64,000 nucleotides of DNA from Streptomyces tendae (GTDB taxonomy: Bacteria; Actinomycetota; Actinomycetes; Streptomycetales; Streptomycetaceae): assembly GCF_008632955.1 (NCBI RefSeq), contig NZ_CP043959.1, positions 3,162,001 to 3,226,000 of the forward strand. Reading direction: 5' to 3'. Made by a program: the position numbers and the translations under genes. Below the pieces are notes generated by a model. The model made no database searches. It was not told where the DNA came from and saw only the letters and a list, made by a program, of their open reading frames with translations. Shown one piece after another: positions 1-11,485 of this stretch (position 1 is the first letter of the stretch; each line of letters opens with the position of its first letter).

Positions 1-701
1 ACCTCGAACCCGGCGTCCGTCATCCCGAGCGGCCGGAACACGCGCTCGGCGAGGAAGACGTCGAGGGGGCGGCCGGAGACGACCTCGACGATGCGGCCGA
101 GGACGTTCGTGGCGACCGAGTAGTTCCACCGCGTGCCCGGGTCGAACCGCAGCGGCAGGCTCGCGTACACGTCCGTCGTCCCGGCGAGGTCCGTGCCCGG
201 CGCCACCGACGACTCGAGGCCGGCCGCGCGGTAGAGGGCGTCGACCGGATGGGCGTGGTAGAAGGCGAACGTCAGCCCGGCGGTGTGCGTCATCAGGTGC
301 CGCACCAGCAGCGGGCCGGACGCCGGCCGCGTCCGTACCCGGTCCCCCGAGCCGTCCACGTACACGCGCGGCTCCGCGAACGCGGGGAGGTGGCGGCCCA
401 CCTCGTCGTCCAGGGACAGCAGCCCGTCCTCCACCAGCATCAGCGCGCCGACGGTGGTCACCGGCTTGGTCATGGAGTAGATCCGCCACAGGGTGTCGGG
501 TCCCACCGGCAGGCCGGCCGCCAGGTCCCGCGCCCCGTACGTCGTCAGGTGCGCGACACGCCCCGCGCGGGCGACGGCCACCAGGAACCCGGGGAGCTCG
601 CCCGCGTCGACCCGGCGGGTGAGCTCCCCGTCCAGGCGCTCCAGCGCCTTCGCGTCCAGCCCTGCCTCGCCGGGGTCGGCCTCCTGCCGCAACACGGTCA
701 T
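1..701 (-). CDS. serine hydrolase, beta-lactamase/family VIII esterase type (C-terminus beyond window edge)
   Basis: Translated from the minus strand this gives 233 codons without a stop, running off the left edge. It begins with ATG at 701 preceded by a GGAGG ribosome site. The catalytic SxxK motif is SMTK at about residues 76-79, and the second motif is a Tyr in the segment RWNYSVATNVLG at about 191-202. That form of the YxN motif is common in family VIII esterases and related class C beta-lactamase-like hydrolases. No signal peptide is visible, so it is probably cytoplasmic. The substrate cannot be told from sequence. The missing C-terminus would carry the third motif. It is divergent from the oxidoreductase gene starting 48 bases away, so the two promoters share a short intergenic region. 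Confidence 0.85.
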   Translation of the reverse strand, partial: MTVLRQEADPGEAGLDAKALERLDGELTRRVDAGELPGFLVAVARAGRVAHLTTYGARDLAAGLPVGPDTLWRIYSMTKPVTTVGALMLVEDGLLSLDDEVGRHLPAFAEPRVYVDGSGDRVRTRPASGPLLVRHLMTHTAGLTFAFYHAHPVDALYRAAGLESSVAPGTDLAGTTDVYASLPLRFDPGTRWNYSVATNVLGRIVEVVSGRPLDVFLAERVFRPLGMTDAGFE

Positions 702-749
702 CGCACACCTCCGGGGAACGCCGGCCCGGTGCGGGCCGTTGATCGAAGC

Positions 750-1199
750 ATGACCCAGGACGCAGAACAGAACGCACTGCTCGCCCTGCTCTCCGAGGCC
801 CACGGCGGAGTGCTCGTCACGCTGAAACGCGACGGACGGCCCCAGCTGTCCAACGTCATGCACGCCTACTACCCCGACGAGCGGGTCATCCGCGTCTCCC
901 TCACCGAGGACCGGGCCAAGACCCGCAACCTGCGGCGCGACCCGCGGGCCTCGTACCACGTGACCACCGCCGACCGGTGGGCGTACACCGTGGCGGAGGG
1001 GACCGCCGACCTGACGCCGGTCGCCGGGCAGCCGTACGACGAGACGGTGGAGGAGCTGATCCGGCTCTACCGGGACATCAACGGCGAGCACGAGGACTGG
1101 GAGGAGTACCGGGCGGCCATGGTCCGCGACCGCCGGCTGGTGCTGCGGCTGCGCGTCGAACGTGCGTACGGTATCCCGCGTCGCGCCGCCGAGGCCTAG
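750..1199 (+). CDS. PPOX-class split-barrel F420/FMN-dependent oxidoreductase
   Basis: A 149-residue protein of the pyridoxamine 5'-phosphate oxidase-like split-barrel fold. The N-terminal segment GVLVTLKRDGRPQLSNVM and the later RASYHVTTADRWAYTVAEG are typical of actinobacterial F420-dependent reductases of this class. The ATG at 750 fits the family length; a longer in-frame reading from 249 only overlaps the divergent hydrolase gene and is not used. No good ribosome site is visible, and with only 48 bases between the divergent starts the transcript may be leaderless. The substrate is unknown; family members reduce small electrophiles or bind flavin, F420 or biliverdin. Confidence 0.85.
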   Translation: MTQDAEQNALLALLSEAHGGVLVTLKRDGRPQLSNVMHAYYPDERVIRVSLTEDRAKTRNLRRDPRASYHVTTADRWAYTVAEGTADLTPVAGQPYDETVEELIRLYRDINGEHEDWEEYRAAMVRDRRLVLRLRVERAYGIPRRAAEA

Positions 1200-1220
1200 C
1201 CAGCCCCCGGCGCCCGGCCC

Positions 1221-1339
1221 GACGGGGCGACTTCCGGCGCCGGGTCCGACGGGGCGACCCCCGCCCGCGCGGGGCCCGACGGGGCGACCCCGCGCCGGGC
1301 CTGACGGAGCGACCCCGGTGCCGGGCATGACGGGGCGAC
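1221..1339. repeat. five irregular tandem copies of an 11-bp core GACGGGGCGAC
   Basis: The core GACGGGGCGAC starts at 1221, 1248 and 1278, recurs as GACGGAGCGAC at 1303, and again as GACGGGGCGAC at 1329. The spacing is 25-30 bp, with GCGCCGGGCC-like spacers between copies. The array fills the space after the oxidoreductase stop (1199) and before the stop of the convergent UvrA-like gene (1410). It may act in termination or simply be a GC-rich satellite. No other gene is seen between 1200 and 1409. Confidence 0.7.
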
Positions 1340-1409
1340 CCGGCGCCGGGCCGTGGCGAACACCCCGGCGCCGGTCCCGGCCGCCGCCGGGCCGGCCGTC
1401 CTATTGGCG

Positions 1410-3797
<2,388 letters not shown>

Positions 3798-4073
3798 GGT
3801 CGTCGTTCTCCATCCGTCGGGCGGGGCCGCCGTCGCGGGTCCCGCCGGCGTTCCCCGGCTCCGTCCGACCGGTCCTGCGGGTGCGTCCGGCCGGCCTGTG
3901 GCGGCGCGCTCACCGCTGCGGTCCACAGCCCGCCCGGCCGGCATGCCCGCCCCGGGCGTCACGCGCCACCGACAGACTAGGCGGGCGACCCCCGCCCGTG
4001 CTTCTCGATTCCTGATCGTCCTCCGACGCGCCGTCGCGACGAGGCCCGGGGAACAGGCGTCCGGACACGCGAG

Positions 4074-4115
4074 GGGCGCGTCACACCGGCCGTCTCCGGC
4101 CACCGTGACGCGCCC
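4074..4115 (-). terminator. strong hairpin ending the zwf-opcA-pgi-gnd operon
   Basis: GGGCGCGTCAC at 4074-4084 pairs perfectly with GTGACGCGCCC at 4105-4115, and GGCC/GGCC extends the stem inside. It lies 46 bases after the stop of the histidine phosphatase gene, on the same strand, and so probably terminates that operon. The rest of 3798-4160 shows no gene. Confidence 0.75.
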
Positions 4116-4160
4116 GGGCGAGGGGGCAGCGCCCCGGTCACCCCTGCGGAACTCCCGCGA

Positions 4161-4763
4161 TCACCCCTGTGCCGGCTCCGGCGGCCGGGTGTTCCACTCC
4201 GCGACCACCGGGGAGCCGTGCTCCAGGGACAGCCGGCTCAGGGTGCCCGTCTCCAGGCGGAAGAGGCGGCCGTCGGCGGGGGGCAGGCCCAGGCGGCGGG
4301 CCGTGAGGACCCGCAGCAGATGGCCGTGGGCGACCAGCATCACGTCCCCCTCCTCCAGGGCGCCGGCCACCCGGGCCAGCACCCGGTCGGCGCGGGCACC
4401 GACCTGTTCCGGCGACTCGCCGGGGAACTCCCGGCCGGGCGGCACCCCGTCGGTCCACAGGTCCCAGCCGGGCCGGGTGGTGTGGATGTCCGCGGTGGTC
4501 ACGCCCTCGTACCCGCCGTAGTCCCATTCGCGCAGGTCCGGCTCCGGCAGGGCGCCGGTGAGGCCCGCCAGCTCGGCGGTGCGGCGGGCGCGGGCCAGCG
4601 GGCTGGTGAGGACCAGGGCGAAGGACCGGTCCGCCAGCAGCGGCGCCAGCGACCTGGCCTGTGCCTCACCGGCCGGAGTCAGCGGCAGGTCGGTGCCGCC
4701 GGTGTGGCGGCCCGACCTGCTCCACTCCGTCTCACCGTGCCGGGCAAGCAGCAGATCCCCCAT
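4161..4763 (-). CDS. histidine phosphatase family protein (phosphoglycerate mutase-like)
   Basis: A 200-residue protein with the catalytic RHG motif in LLARHGETEW (His about residue 9) and the second catalytic histidine in MLVAHGHLLRV. Both are expected of a two-histidine phosphatase. The ATG lies 5 bases after the gnd stop, and no strong independent ribosome site is present, so translation is probably coupled to gnd. Its position at the end of a pentose-phosphate operon suggests a sugar phosphate as substrate, but this is inference. The neighbours share the same strand and the hairpin at 4074-4115 follows. Confidence 0.88.
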   Translation of the reverse strand: MGDLLLARHGETEWSRSGRHTGGTDLPLTPAGEAQARSLAPLLADRSFALVLTSPLARARRTAELAGLTGALPEPDLREWDYGGYEGVTTADIHTTRPGWDLWTDGVPPGREFPGESPEQVGARADRVLARVAGALEEGDVMLVAHGHLLRVLTARRLGLPPADGRLFRLETGTLSRLSLEHGSPVVAEWNTRPPEPAQG

Positions 4764-4768
4764 GGGGC

Positions 4769-5653
4769 CTACGCCTTCTTCGCCGACTCGACGGCGTGGC
4801 CGCCGAACTGGTTGCGCAGCGCCGCGACCATCTTCATCTGCGGCGAGTCCTCCTGGCGGGAGGCGAACCGCGCGAACAGCGACGCGGTGATCGCGGGCAG
4901 CGGCACGGCGTTGTCGATGGCCGCCTCCACCGTCCAGCGGCCCTCGCCGGAGTCCTGCGCGTAGCCGCGCAGCCGCTGGAGGTGCTCGTCGTCGTCGAGG
5001 GCGTTGACCGCCAGGTCGAGCAGCCAGGAACGGATGACGGTGCCGTCCTGCCAGGAGCGGAAGACCTCCCGGACGTTGTCCACCGACTGGACCTTCTCCA
5101 GCAGCTCCCAGCCCTCGGCGTAGGCCTGCATCATGGCGTACTCGATGCCGTTGTGGACCATCTTCGCGAAGTGCCCGGCGCCGACCTTGCCCGCGTGCAC
5201 GTAGCCGTACGGGCCGTCCGGCTTGAGGGCCTCGAAGATCGGCTCGAGCCGCTCCACGTGCTCCTTCTCGCCGCCGACCATGAGGGCGTAGCCGTGTTCC
5301 AGGCCCCACACGCCGCCGGAGACGCCGGCGTCGACGAAGCCGATGCCCCGGGCGGCCAGCTCCTTGGCGTGCTTCTCGTCGTCGGTCCAGCGGGAGTTGC
5401 CGCCGTCCACCACGATGTCGTCGTGCTTGAGGAGGCTCGCCAGCCGGTCGACGACATCCTGGGTGGGGCCACCCGCGGGGACCATCACCCAGACCGCGCG
5501 CGGCCCTTCGAGCTGGTCGACCAGGTCGGACAGGTGCGGTACGTCGGACACGTCGGGGTTGGCGTCGAACCCGACGACGGTGTGGCCCGCGCGGCGCAGC
5601 CGCTCGCGCATGTTGCCGCCCATCTTGCCCAGACCAACAAGACCGATCTGCAT
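4769..5653 (-). CDS. gnd: 6-phosphogluconate dehydrogenase, decarboxylating (short form)
   Basis: A 294-residue protein that oxidises 6-phosphogluconate to ribulose 5-phosphate with release of CO2. The N-terminal Rossmann motif is GLVGLGKMGGNM; substrate and catalytic motifs DGGNSRW, GVSGGVWG and AKMVHNGIEYAMMQAYAE follow, including the catalytic lysine. The length matches the short GndA/YqeC-type bacterial form rather than the 470-residue form. It begins 6 bases after the pgi stop and is followed at 5 bases by a phosphatase gene, within the pentose-phosphate operon. The order zwf-opcA-pgi-gnd is one I recall from S. coelicolor; it was not checked here. Confidence 0.93.
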   Translation of the reverse strand: MQIGLVGLGKMGGNMRERLRRAGHTVVGFDANPDVSDVPHLSDLVDQLEGPRAVWVMVPAGGPTQDVVDRLASLLKHDDIVVDGGNSRWTDDEKHAKELAARGIGFVDAGVSGGVWGLEHGYALMVGGEKEHVERLEPIFEALKPDGPYGYVHAGKVGAGHFAKMVHNGIEYAMMQAYAEGWELLEKVQSVDNVREVFRSWQDGTVIRSWLLDLAVNALDDDEHLQRLRGYAQDSGEGRWTVEAAIDNAVPLPAITASLFARFASRQEDSPQMKMVAALRNQFGGHAVESAKKA

Positions 5654-5659
5654 GTCAGT

Positions 5660-7299
5660 TCACTTCCTGCGTTCGCGGTAGGCGGCCACCAGCGCGGCCG
5701 TGGACGGGTCGAGGCCGGGGACGTCGGCGCCCTCGCTGAGGGCGGGCTCGACGCGCTTGGCGAGCACCTTGCCGAGTTCGACGCCCCACTGGTCGAAGGA
5801 GTCGATGTTCCACACGGCGCCCTGCACGAACACCTTGTGCTCGTACAGCGCGATCAGCTGGCCCAGCACCGAGGGGGTCAGCTCGGTCGCCAGGATCGTG
5901 GTGGTGGGGTGGTTGCCCCGGAAGGTACGGTGCGGCACCTGCTCCTCCGGAACGCCCTCCGCCCTCACCTCCTCGGCGGTCTTGCCGAACGCGAGCGCCT
6001 GTCCCTGGGCGAACAGGTTGGCCATCAGCAGGTCGTGCTGCGCCTTGAGCCCGTCGCTGAGCTCGGCGACCGGGCGGACGAAGCCGATCAGGTCGGCGGG
6101 GATCAGCTTGGTGCCCTGGTGGATCAACTGGTAGTAGGCGTGCTGCCCGTTGGTGCCGGGCGTGCCCCACACCACCGGACCCGTCTGCCAGCCCACCGGG
6201 CGGCCCTGGCGGTCCACCGACTTGCCGTTGGACTCCATGTCGAGCTGCTGGAGGTAGGCGGTGAACTTCGACAGGTAGTGCGAGTACGGCAGCACCGCGT
6301 GCGACTGCGCGTCGTGGAAGTTGTTGTACCAGATCCCCAACAGGCCGAGGATCAAAGGTGCGTTGGCCTCCGCGGGGGCGGTGCGGAAGTGTTCGTCGAC
6401 GATCCGGAACCCGTCCAGCATCTCCCGGAACCGGTCAGGACCGATCGCGATCATCAACGACAGGCCGATCGCCGAGTCGAAGGAGTACCGCCCGCCGACC
6501 CAGTCCCAGAACTCGAACATGTTCGCCGTGTCGATCCCGAACCCGGCGACCTTCTCCGCGTTCGTCGACAGGGCGACGAAGTGCCGCGCCACCGCCTTCT
6601 CGTCCCCGCCCAGACCGTCCAGCAGCCAGCCACGGGCGGAGGTGGCGTTGGTGACCGTCTCGATCGTGGTGAACGTCTTCGACGCCACGACGAACAGCGT
6701 CTCCGCCGGGTCCAGGTCGCGGACCGCCTCGTGCAGGTCCGCGCCGTCCACGTTGGAGACGAACCGGAACGTCAGCTCCCGCGCGGTGAACGCGCGCAGC
6801 GCCTCGTACGCCATCGCGGGACCGAGGTCCGAGCCGCCGATGCCGATGTTGACGACGTTGCGGATACGCCGGCCGGTGTGGCCGGTCCACTCGCCCGAAC
6901 GGACCCGGTCCGCGAAGCCGGCCATCCGGTCCAGCACCGCGTGCACGGCCGGGACCACGTTCTCCCCGTCGACCTCGATCACCGCGTCCCGCGGCGCCCG
7001 CAGCGCCGTGTGCAGCACCGCCCGGTCCTCGGTGGTGTTGATCCGCTCCCGCGGAACATCGCGTCCCGCAGCCCGGACACATCGGTGGCCACCGCCAGTT
7101 CACGCAGCAGCCGCAGCGTCTCGTCGGTCACCAGATGCTTGGAGTAGTCGATGCGCAGGTCACCCACGCGCACGACGTACCGCTCCGCGCGGGACGGGTC
7201 GTCGGCGAACAGTTCACGCAGGCCCGGGAGCGCGTCCGCGCGGTGCTGCTCCAGGGCGGCCCACTCGGGGCGACGGGTCGGTTCGGGAACGTCAGACAT
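5660..7299 (-). pseudogene. pgi: glucose-6-phosphate isomerase, interrupted by a one-base deletion
   Basis: Two overlapping frames together encode a complete glucose-6-phosphate isomerase. The N-terminal part starts with ATG at 7299 (MSDVPEPTRR) and reads well to LRDAMFRG; the rest, from [19 protein letters not shown] onward, is in the next frame. The break is at CCC 7048-7050 on the plus strand, where one more C would restore the frame and give 546 residues, a normal length. The C-terminal part keeps family signatures such as [10 protein letters not shown] and WDWVGGRYS. The start overlaps the opcA stop by 8 bases, as in a working operon. The absence of any other decay points to a sequencing error or a very recent mutation. 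Confidence 0.88.
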
Positions 7300-8227
7300 G
7301 GGCGGGGGTCTCCTCGGTGGCCTCGCCGCGCAGGGCGACGGCGTACATCTCGTCCGCGTCGAGGCGCCTGAGCTCCTCGGCGATGAGTTCGGAGGTGGGA
7401 CGGACCTTCAGCGCCAGCCGGCGCGCGGGCTGCCCGGGCAGGGTGAGCGTGGCCAGGGGGCCCTCGGGGCGGTCGATGACGATCTCGCCGCCCTCGGTGC
7501 CCAGACGGACCGCCGTGACCACCGGGCCAGCGGTCACCACCCGGTCGACGGAGACCCGCAGCCGGGCCTCCAGCCAGCGCGCCAGCAGCTCGGCGGCCGG
7601 GTTGTCGGCCTCGGCCTCGACGGTCGCCGACGTGACGGCGGTCCGGGCCTGGTCGAGGGCGGCGGCCAGCATGGAGCGCCACAGGGTCAGCCGGGTCCAG
7701 GCGAGGTCGGTGTCGCCGGGCGCGTAGGCGCGCTGCCGGGCGCGCAGCGCCTCCATCGGGTTCTCCACCGCGTACAGGTCGGTGATCCGGCGCTGGCCGA
7801 GTGCGCCCAGCGGGTCCTGGGAGGGGTTGTCCGGCGCTTCCGCCGGCCACCACACCACCACCGGGGCGTCGGGCAGCAGCAGCGGCAGCACGACCGAGTC
7901 GGCGTGCTCGGACACCTCGCCGTAGGTCCGCAGCACCACGGTCTCACCGGTGCCGGCCTCCGAGCCCACCCGGACCTCGGCGTCCAGCCGCGACCGGGTC
8001 CGCTCGCGCGGGTTGCGGGCGTGCCGCTTGATCACGACCAGGGTGCGCGAGGGGTGCTCGTGCGAGGCCTCCTCGGCCGCCTTGATCGAGTCGTAGGCGT
8101 TCTCCTCGTCCGTGACGATCACCATCGTCAGGACCATGCCCACGGCCGGTGTGCCGATGGCGCGGCGGCCCTGCACCAACGCCTTGTTGATCTTGCTTGC
8201 CGTGGTGTCGGTCAGGTCGATCTTCAT
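7292..8227 (-). CDS. opcA: glucose-6-phosphate dehydrogenase assembly protein OpcA
   Basis: A 311-residue OpcA, the protein that assembles or activates glucose-6-phosphate dehydrogenase in cyanobacteria and actinobacteria. Typical family stretches are seen: SKINKALVQGRRAIGTPAVG near the start, ERTRSRLDAEVRVG, and DAPVVVWWPAEAP in the middle. The ATG overlaps the zwf stop in an ATGA (8224-8227), so the two products are translationally coupled, in keeping with a partnership between chaperone and enzyme. Its own stop overlaps the pgi start. It shows no membrane segments and is cytoplasmic. Confidence 0.94.
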   Translation of the reverse strand: MKIDLTDTTASKINKALVQGRRAIGTPAVGMVLTMVIVTDEENAYDSIKAAEEASHEHPSRTLVVIKRHARNPRERTRSRLDAEVRVGSEAGTGETVVLRTYGEVSEHADSVVLPLLLPDAPVVVWWPAEAPDNPSQDPLGALGQRRITDLYAVENPMEALRARQRAYAPGDTDLAWTRLTLWRSMLAAALDQARTAVTSATVEAEADNPAAELLARWLEARLRVSVDRVVTAGPVVTAVRLGTEGGEIVIDRPEGPLATLTLPGQPARRLALKVRPTSELIAEELRRLDADEMYAVALRGEATEETPAHV

Positions 8228-9840
8228 GGCCTGCGCCAGCTCCGTCCGTCTCGTGCGAGCATCTCGTCGGCTTCCGCGGGTCCCCAGCTGCCCGAGGTGT
8301 ACTGCGCCGGCCGACCGTGCGACGCCCAGTACTCCTCGATCGGATCGAGGATCTTCCAGGACTCTTCCACTTCCTGGTGACGGGGGAACAGGTTGGCGTC
8401 CCCCAGGAGGACGTCCAGGATGAGCCGTTCGTAGGCCTCCGGGCTGGACTCGGTGAACGACTCGCCGTAGGCGAAGTCCATGGTCACGTCCCGCAGCTCC
8501 ATCGACGTGCCGGGCACCTTGGAGCCGAACCGCACTGTGACGCCCTCGTCCGGCTGGACGCGGATCACGATGGCGTTCTGGCCGAGCTCCTCGGTGGCCG
8601 AGGTGTCGAAGGGGGAGTGCGGCGCCCGCTGGAAGACCACGGCGATCTCGGTGACCCGGCGGCCCAGGCGCTTGCCGGTGCGCAGATAGAAGGGCACGCC
8701 CGCCCAGCGGCGGTTGTCCACCCCGAGCTTGATCGCCGCGTACGTGTCGGTCTTGGAGGAGCGGTCGATGCCTTCCTCCTCCAGGTAGCCGCGGACCTTG
8801 GCGCCGCCCTGCCAGGCGGCCGCGTACTGCCCGCGCACGGTGTGCCGGCCCAGGTCGTCGGGGAGACGCACGGCCCGGAACACCTTCAGCTTCTCGGTCA
8901 GCAGCGACGCCGCGTCGAAGGAGGCGGGTTCCTCCATCGCGGTGAGGGCCAGCAGCTGGAGCAGGTGGTTCTGGATGACGTCGCGGGCGGCGCCGATGCC
9001 GTCGTAGTAGCCGGCCCGGCCGCCGATGCCGATGTCCTCGGCCATGGTGATCTGCACGTGGTCCACGAAGGACCGGTTCCAGATCGGCTCGAACATCTGG
9101 TTGGCGAAGCGCAGCGCCAGGATGTTCTGGACGGTCTCCTTGCCCAGGTAGTGGTCGATGCGGAAGACCTGCTCCGGGTCGAACACCTCGTGGACGATGG
9201 CGTTCAGGTCCTGGGCGGACTGCAGGTCGTGTCCGAACGGTTTCTCGATGACCGCGCGCCGCCAGGACCCCTCGGGGGCGTCGGCGAGTCCGTGCTTCTT
9301 GAGCTGCTGGACCACCTTGGGGAAGAACTTCGGCGGCACGGAGAGGTAGAAGGCGTAGTTGCCGCTGGTGCCCCGGGAGGTGTCCAGCTCGTCGACCGCC
9401 TTGCGCAGCTGGTCGAAGGCGTGGTCGTCGTCGAAGTCGCCGGGGACGAAGCGCATGCCCTCGGACAGCTGCTGCCAGACCTCTTCGCGGAACGGGGTGC
9501 GGGCGTGCTCCTTGACCGCGTCGTGCACCACCTCGGCGAAGTCCTGGTCCTCCCAGTCACGGCGGGCGAAACCCACCAGGGAGAAGCCGGGCGGCAGCAG
9601 CCCCCGGTTGGCGAGGTCGTACACGGCCGGCATCAGCTTCCTGCGGGACAGGTCGCCGGTCACCCCGAAGATGACCAGACCGGAAGGGCCCGCGATCCGG
9701 GGCAGCCGGCGGTCCCGGGTGTCGCGCAGCGGGTTGGCCCAGCCGGGCGGGGGCGCGGTGAGGGCGGCCACGGTGTCCGCCCGCTCCCCGTGCTCCGCCT
9801 CCGGGGCGTCCACCGCCGGTTCGGTGGTCTCGTCGGTCAT
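8224..9840 (-). CDS. zwf: glucose-6-phosphate 1-dehydrogenase
   Basis: A 538-residue enzyme catalysing the NADP-dependent first step of the oxidative pentose-phosphate pathway. The nucleotide motif is FGVTGDLSRRKL near residue 60, and the substrate-binding active-site motif RIDHYLGKE is near residue 205. The N-terminus has about 50 extra residues before the conserved domain, as in other Streptomyces proteins. The start ATG overlaps the stop of the upstream transaldolase remnant (ATGA at 9837-9840), and the end overlaps opcA in the same way. The retained overlap shows that a transaldolase gene once preceded it in the operon. Confidence 0.95.
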   Translation of the reverse strand: MTDETTEPAVDAPEAEHGERADTVAALTAPPPGWANPLRDTRDRRLPRIAGPSGLVIFGVTGDLSRRKLMPAVYDLANRGLLPPGFSLVGFARRDWEDQDFAEVVHDAVKEHARTPFREEVWQQLSEGMRFVPGDFDDDHAFDQLRKAVDELDTSRGTSGNYAFYLSVPPKFFPKVVQQLKKHGLADAPEGSWRRAVIEKPFGHDLQSAQDLNAIVHEVFDPEQVFRIDHYLGKETVQNILALRFANQMFEPIWNRSFVDHVQITMAEDIGIGGRAGYYDGIGAARDVIQNHLLQLLALTAMEEPASFDAASLLTEKLKVFRAVRLPDDLGRHTVRGQYAAAWQGGAKVRGYLEEEGIDRSSKTDTYAAIKLGVDNRRWAGVPFYLRTGKRLGRRVTEIAVVFQRAPHSPFDTSATEELGQNAIVIRVQPDEGVTVRFGSKVPGTSMELRDVTMDFAYGESFTESSPEAYERLILDVLLGDANLFPRHQEVEESWKILDPIEEYWASHGRPAQYTSGSWGPAEADEMLARDGRSWRRP

Positions 9841-10163
9841 TCCGCGTCAACTCCCTTGCTGTCGGACGCCGCCGTCACCGCGTCGAGCGGCTGGGGCCCG
9901 GCGCCCACGAACCTCGCGATGCCCTCGTTCTCCAGTTGCCGCACCACCTCGTCGTACGCCCTGCCGGGCCGCCCCGAACGGGACGGGGCGACCCGCGCCC
10001 GGGCGCGACCGCCGGGCCCGACGTGGTCCTTCCCATACAGGGTGTCCTCGTCCGCGGGGTCCTTCACCCCGGTGGGCGCCCACGGGGGCCGCGGCCCACC
10101 GGCCGCGGACCCGCCGCCCGCATCGAACACCTCTTCGCGTGCCGCACAGCTCACAGTGATCAT
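9837..10163 (-). pseudogene. tal: C-terminal remnant of transaldolase
   Basis: An open frame directly before zwf ends in the zwf start (ATGA) and aligns by eye with the last quarter of transaldolase. REEVFD, then RPPWAPTGVKDPADEDTLY (family form RPLWASTGVKDP..TLY), then YDEVVRQLENEGIARF are recognisable. The segment between TLY and YDEVV, normally with VNTMPE, is unrecognisable, and the first 270 or so residues, including the Schiff-base lysine, are missing. An ATG at 10163 with an AGAAAGAAG-like ribosome site could still start a 108-residue peptide, but it cannot be a transaldolase. I believe the related S. coelicolor operon has transketolase and transaldolase ahead of zwf. Identification is by motif recall only. 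Confidence 0.7.
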
Positions 10164-10334
10164 CTTCTTTCTCGCGGTCGCGTCAACCGCGTACGGCGGC
10201 CGGTGATTCCCCGCGGTCCGGCCGGGCCGGCCGGTCGTGCGCGTGCTCGTCTCCACGTGGTCCTCGTCCCGGGCGTAAGGAACTCTGCAGCGCGTTCAAA
10301 AGTAAAAGTCTGACTTATTCACAAGAAGGTTCCG

Positions 10335-11339
10335 GTGTGCCAGCCTGTGGTGAAAGTGGGACACCGGGCACGTCCGCGAGGGGTGCCCGACGGACGCGTG
10401 ACGGACATGGGAGACATGGCGGGCAGATTCCCCCAGGGGAGTGACGGCGGCGCCCGGAAGGCGGACGTCGGCGACGGCGGCGGAATCAGGACCTTCCCCT
10501 TCCCGGTCGAGCGGAGCGTGTGCGGTGTCGGCATGCAGATCGCCCCGATGGGCCCCGACCGCACCTGGCGTGCCGACGCGCCGCTGGACCGGGTGCACCG
10601 CATCGAGTTCCACATCGTGATGCTGCTCGACGGCGGACCGCTCCGGCACATGATCGACTTCACCGAGTACGAGGCCACGGCGGGCGATGTGCTGTGGATC
10701 CGCCCGGGGCAGGTCCACCGCTTCTCCCGGGAGAGCGAGTACCGCGGAACCGTCCTGACCATGCAGCCCGGCTTCCTGCCCCGCGCCACCGTCGAGGCCA
10801 CCGGCCTCTACCGCTACGACCGCCCGCCGTTGACGCGCCCCGGCCCGGCGCAGTTCACCGCGCTCAGGGCCGCGTCGGACCAACTGCGCCGCGAGTACGA
10901 GGACACGGCCACCCTGCCGCTGAGTCTGCACACGGCCGTGCTCCGCCACTCCCTCACCGCGTTCCTGCTGCGGCTGGCCCATCTCACCGCCGGTACGGGC
11001 GACTCAGCCCGGCCGGCCGACGACAGCACCTTCACCCTGTTCCGGGAGGCGGTGGAGCGGGACTTCGCCACCAACCACAGCGTCAGCGCGTACGCCGACG
11101 CCCTCGGCTACTCCCGGCGCACCCTGGCACGCGCGGTGGGCGCCGCCACGGGGGAGACGCCCAAGGCGTTCATCGACAAGCGGGTGGTGCTGGAGGCCAA
11201 GCGGCTCCTCGCCCACACCGATCTGCCCATAGGGCGGGTGGGGGCCGCCGTCGGGTTCCCGGACCCGGCGAACTTCTCCAAGTTCTTCCAGCAGCACACG
11301 GACACCGCCCCGGCCGCGTTCCGCGCGGAACACCGCTGA
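10335..11339 (+). CDS. AraC family transcriptional regulator
   Basis: A 334-residue regulator. The N-terminal part (about 70-190) resembles an AraC-type cupin sensor domain (DVLWIRPGQVHRFSRES). The C-terminal 100 residues form a double helix-turn-helix: SVSAYADALGYSRRTLARAVG, then PIGRVGAAVGFPDPANFSKFFQQHTDTAPAAFR, the usual AraC ending. The GTG at 10335 is chosen because AGAAGG lies 5 bases before it; ATG codons at 10407 and 10416 are alternatives, and the first 50 residues are poorly conserved in character. It is divergent from the pentose-phosphate operon, so it may control zwf or the region that replaced tkt-tal. The ligand is unknown. Confidence 0.88.
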   Translation: MCQPVVKVGHRARPRGVPDGRVTDMGDMAGRFPQGSDGGARKADVGDGGGIRTFPFPVERSVCGVGMQIAPMGPDRTWRADAPLDRVHRIEFHIVMLLDGGPLRHMIDFTEYEATAGDVLWIRPGQVHRFSRESEYRGTVLTMQPGFLPRATVEATGLYRYDRPPLTRPGPAQFTALRAASDQLRREYEDTATLPLSLHTAVLRHSLTAFLLRLAHLTAGTGDSARPADDSTFTLFREAVERDFATNHSVSAYADALGYSRRTLARAVGAATGETPKAFIDKRVVLEAKRLLAHTDLPIGRVGAAVGFPDPANFSKFFQQHTDTAPAAFRAEHR

Positions 11340-11485
11340 GCGGGGGGGAGCCGCGGACGGGGGAGCCGCGGAGCGTCGGGATGCGCGGGGCCGTCCCCGC
11401 GTACCCGCGGGGCCGAGCGTCTTCCACGGGACCGCGGGCCGTGACCCGACGTGCTCGAACGGGCCGAGGCTCCTACCGTGAGCGC

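Noticed and set aside
1221..1339. CRISPR-like short repeats
   Set aside because: The core is only 11 bp, the spacers are similar to each other, and the period is irregular.
3798..4103. N-terminal extension of the UvrA-like protein
   Set aside because: The added 102 residues are Arg/Pro/Ala-rich and unlike the family, and the ATG at 3797 has a ribosome site.
4661..7147. 828-residue open frame on the plus strand
   Set aside because: It is antisense to gnd and pgi, has a repetitive Val/Arg/His/Gln composition typical of shadow frames in GC-rich DNA, and matches no family.
8197..10206. 669-residue open frame on the plus strand
   Set aside because: It lies wholly opposite zwf, opcA and the tal remnant; the composition is that of a shadow frame.
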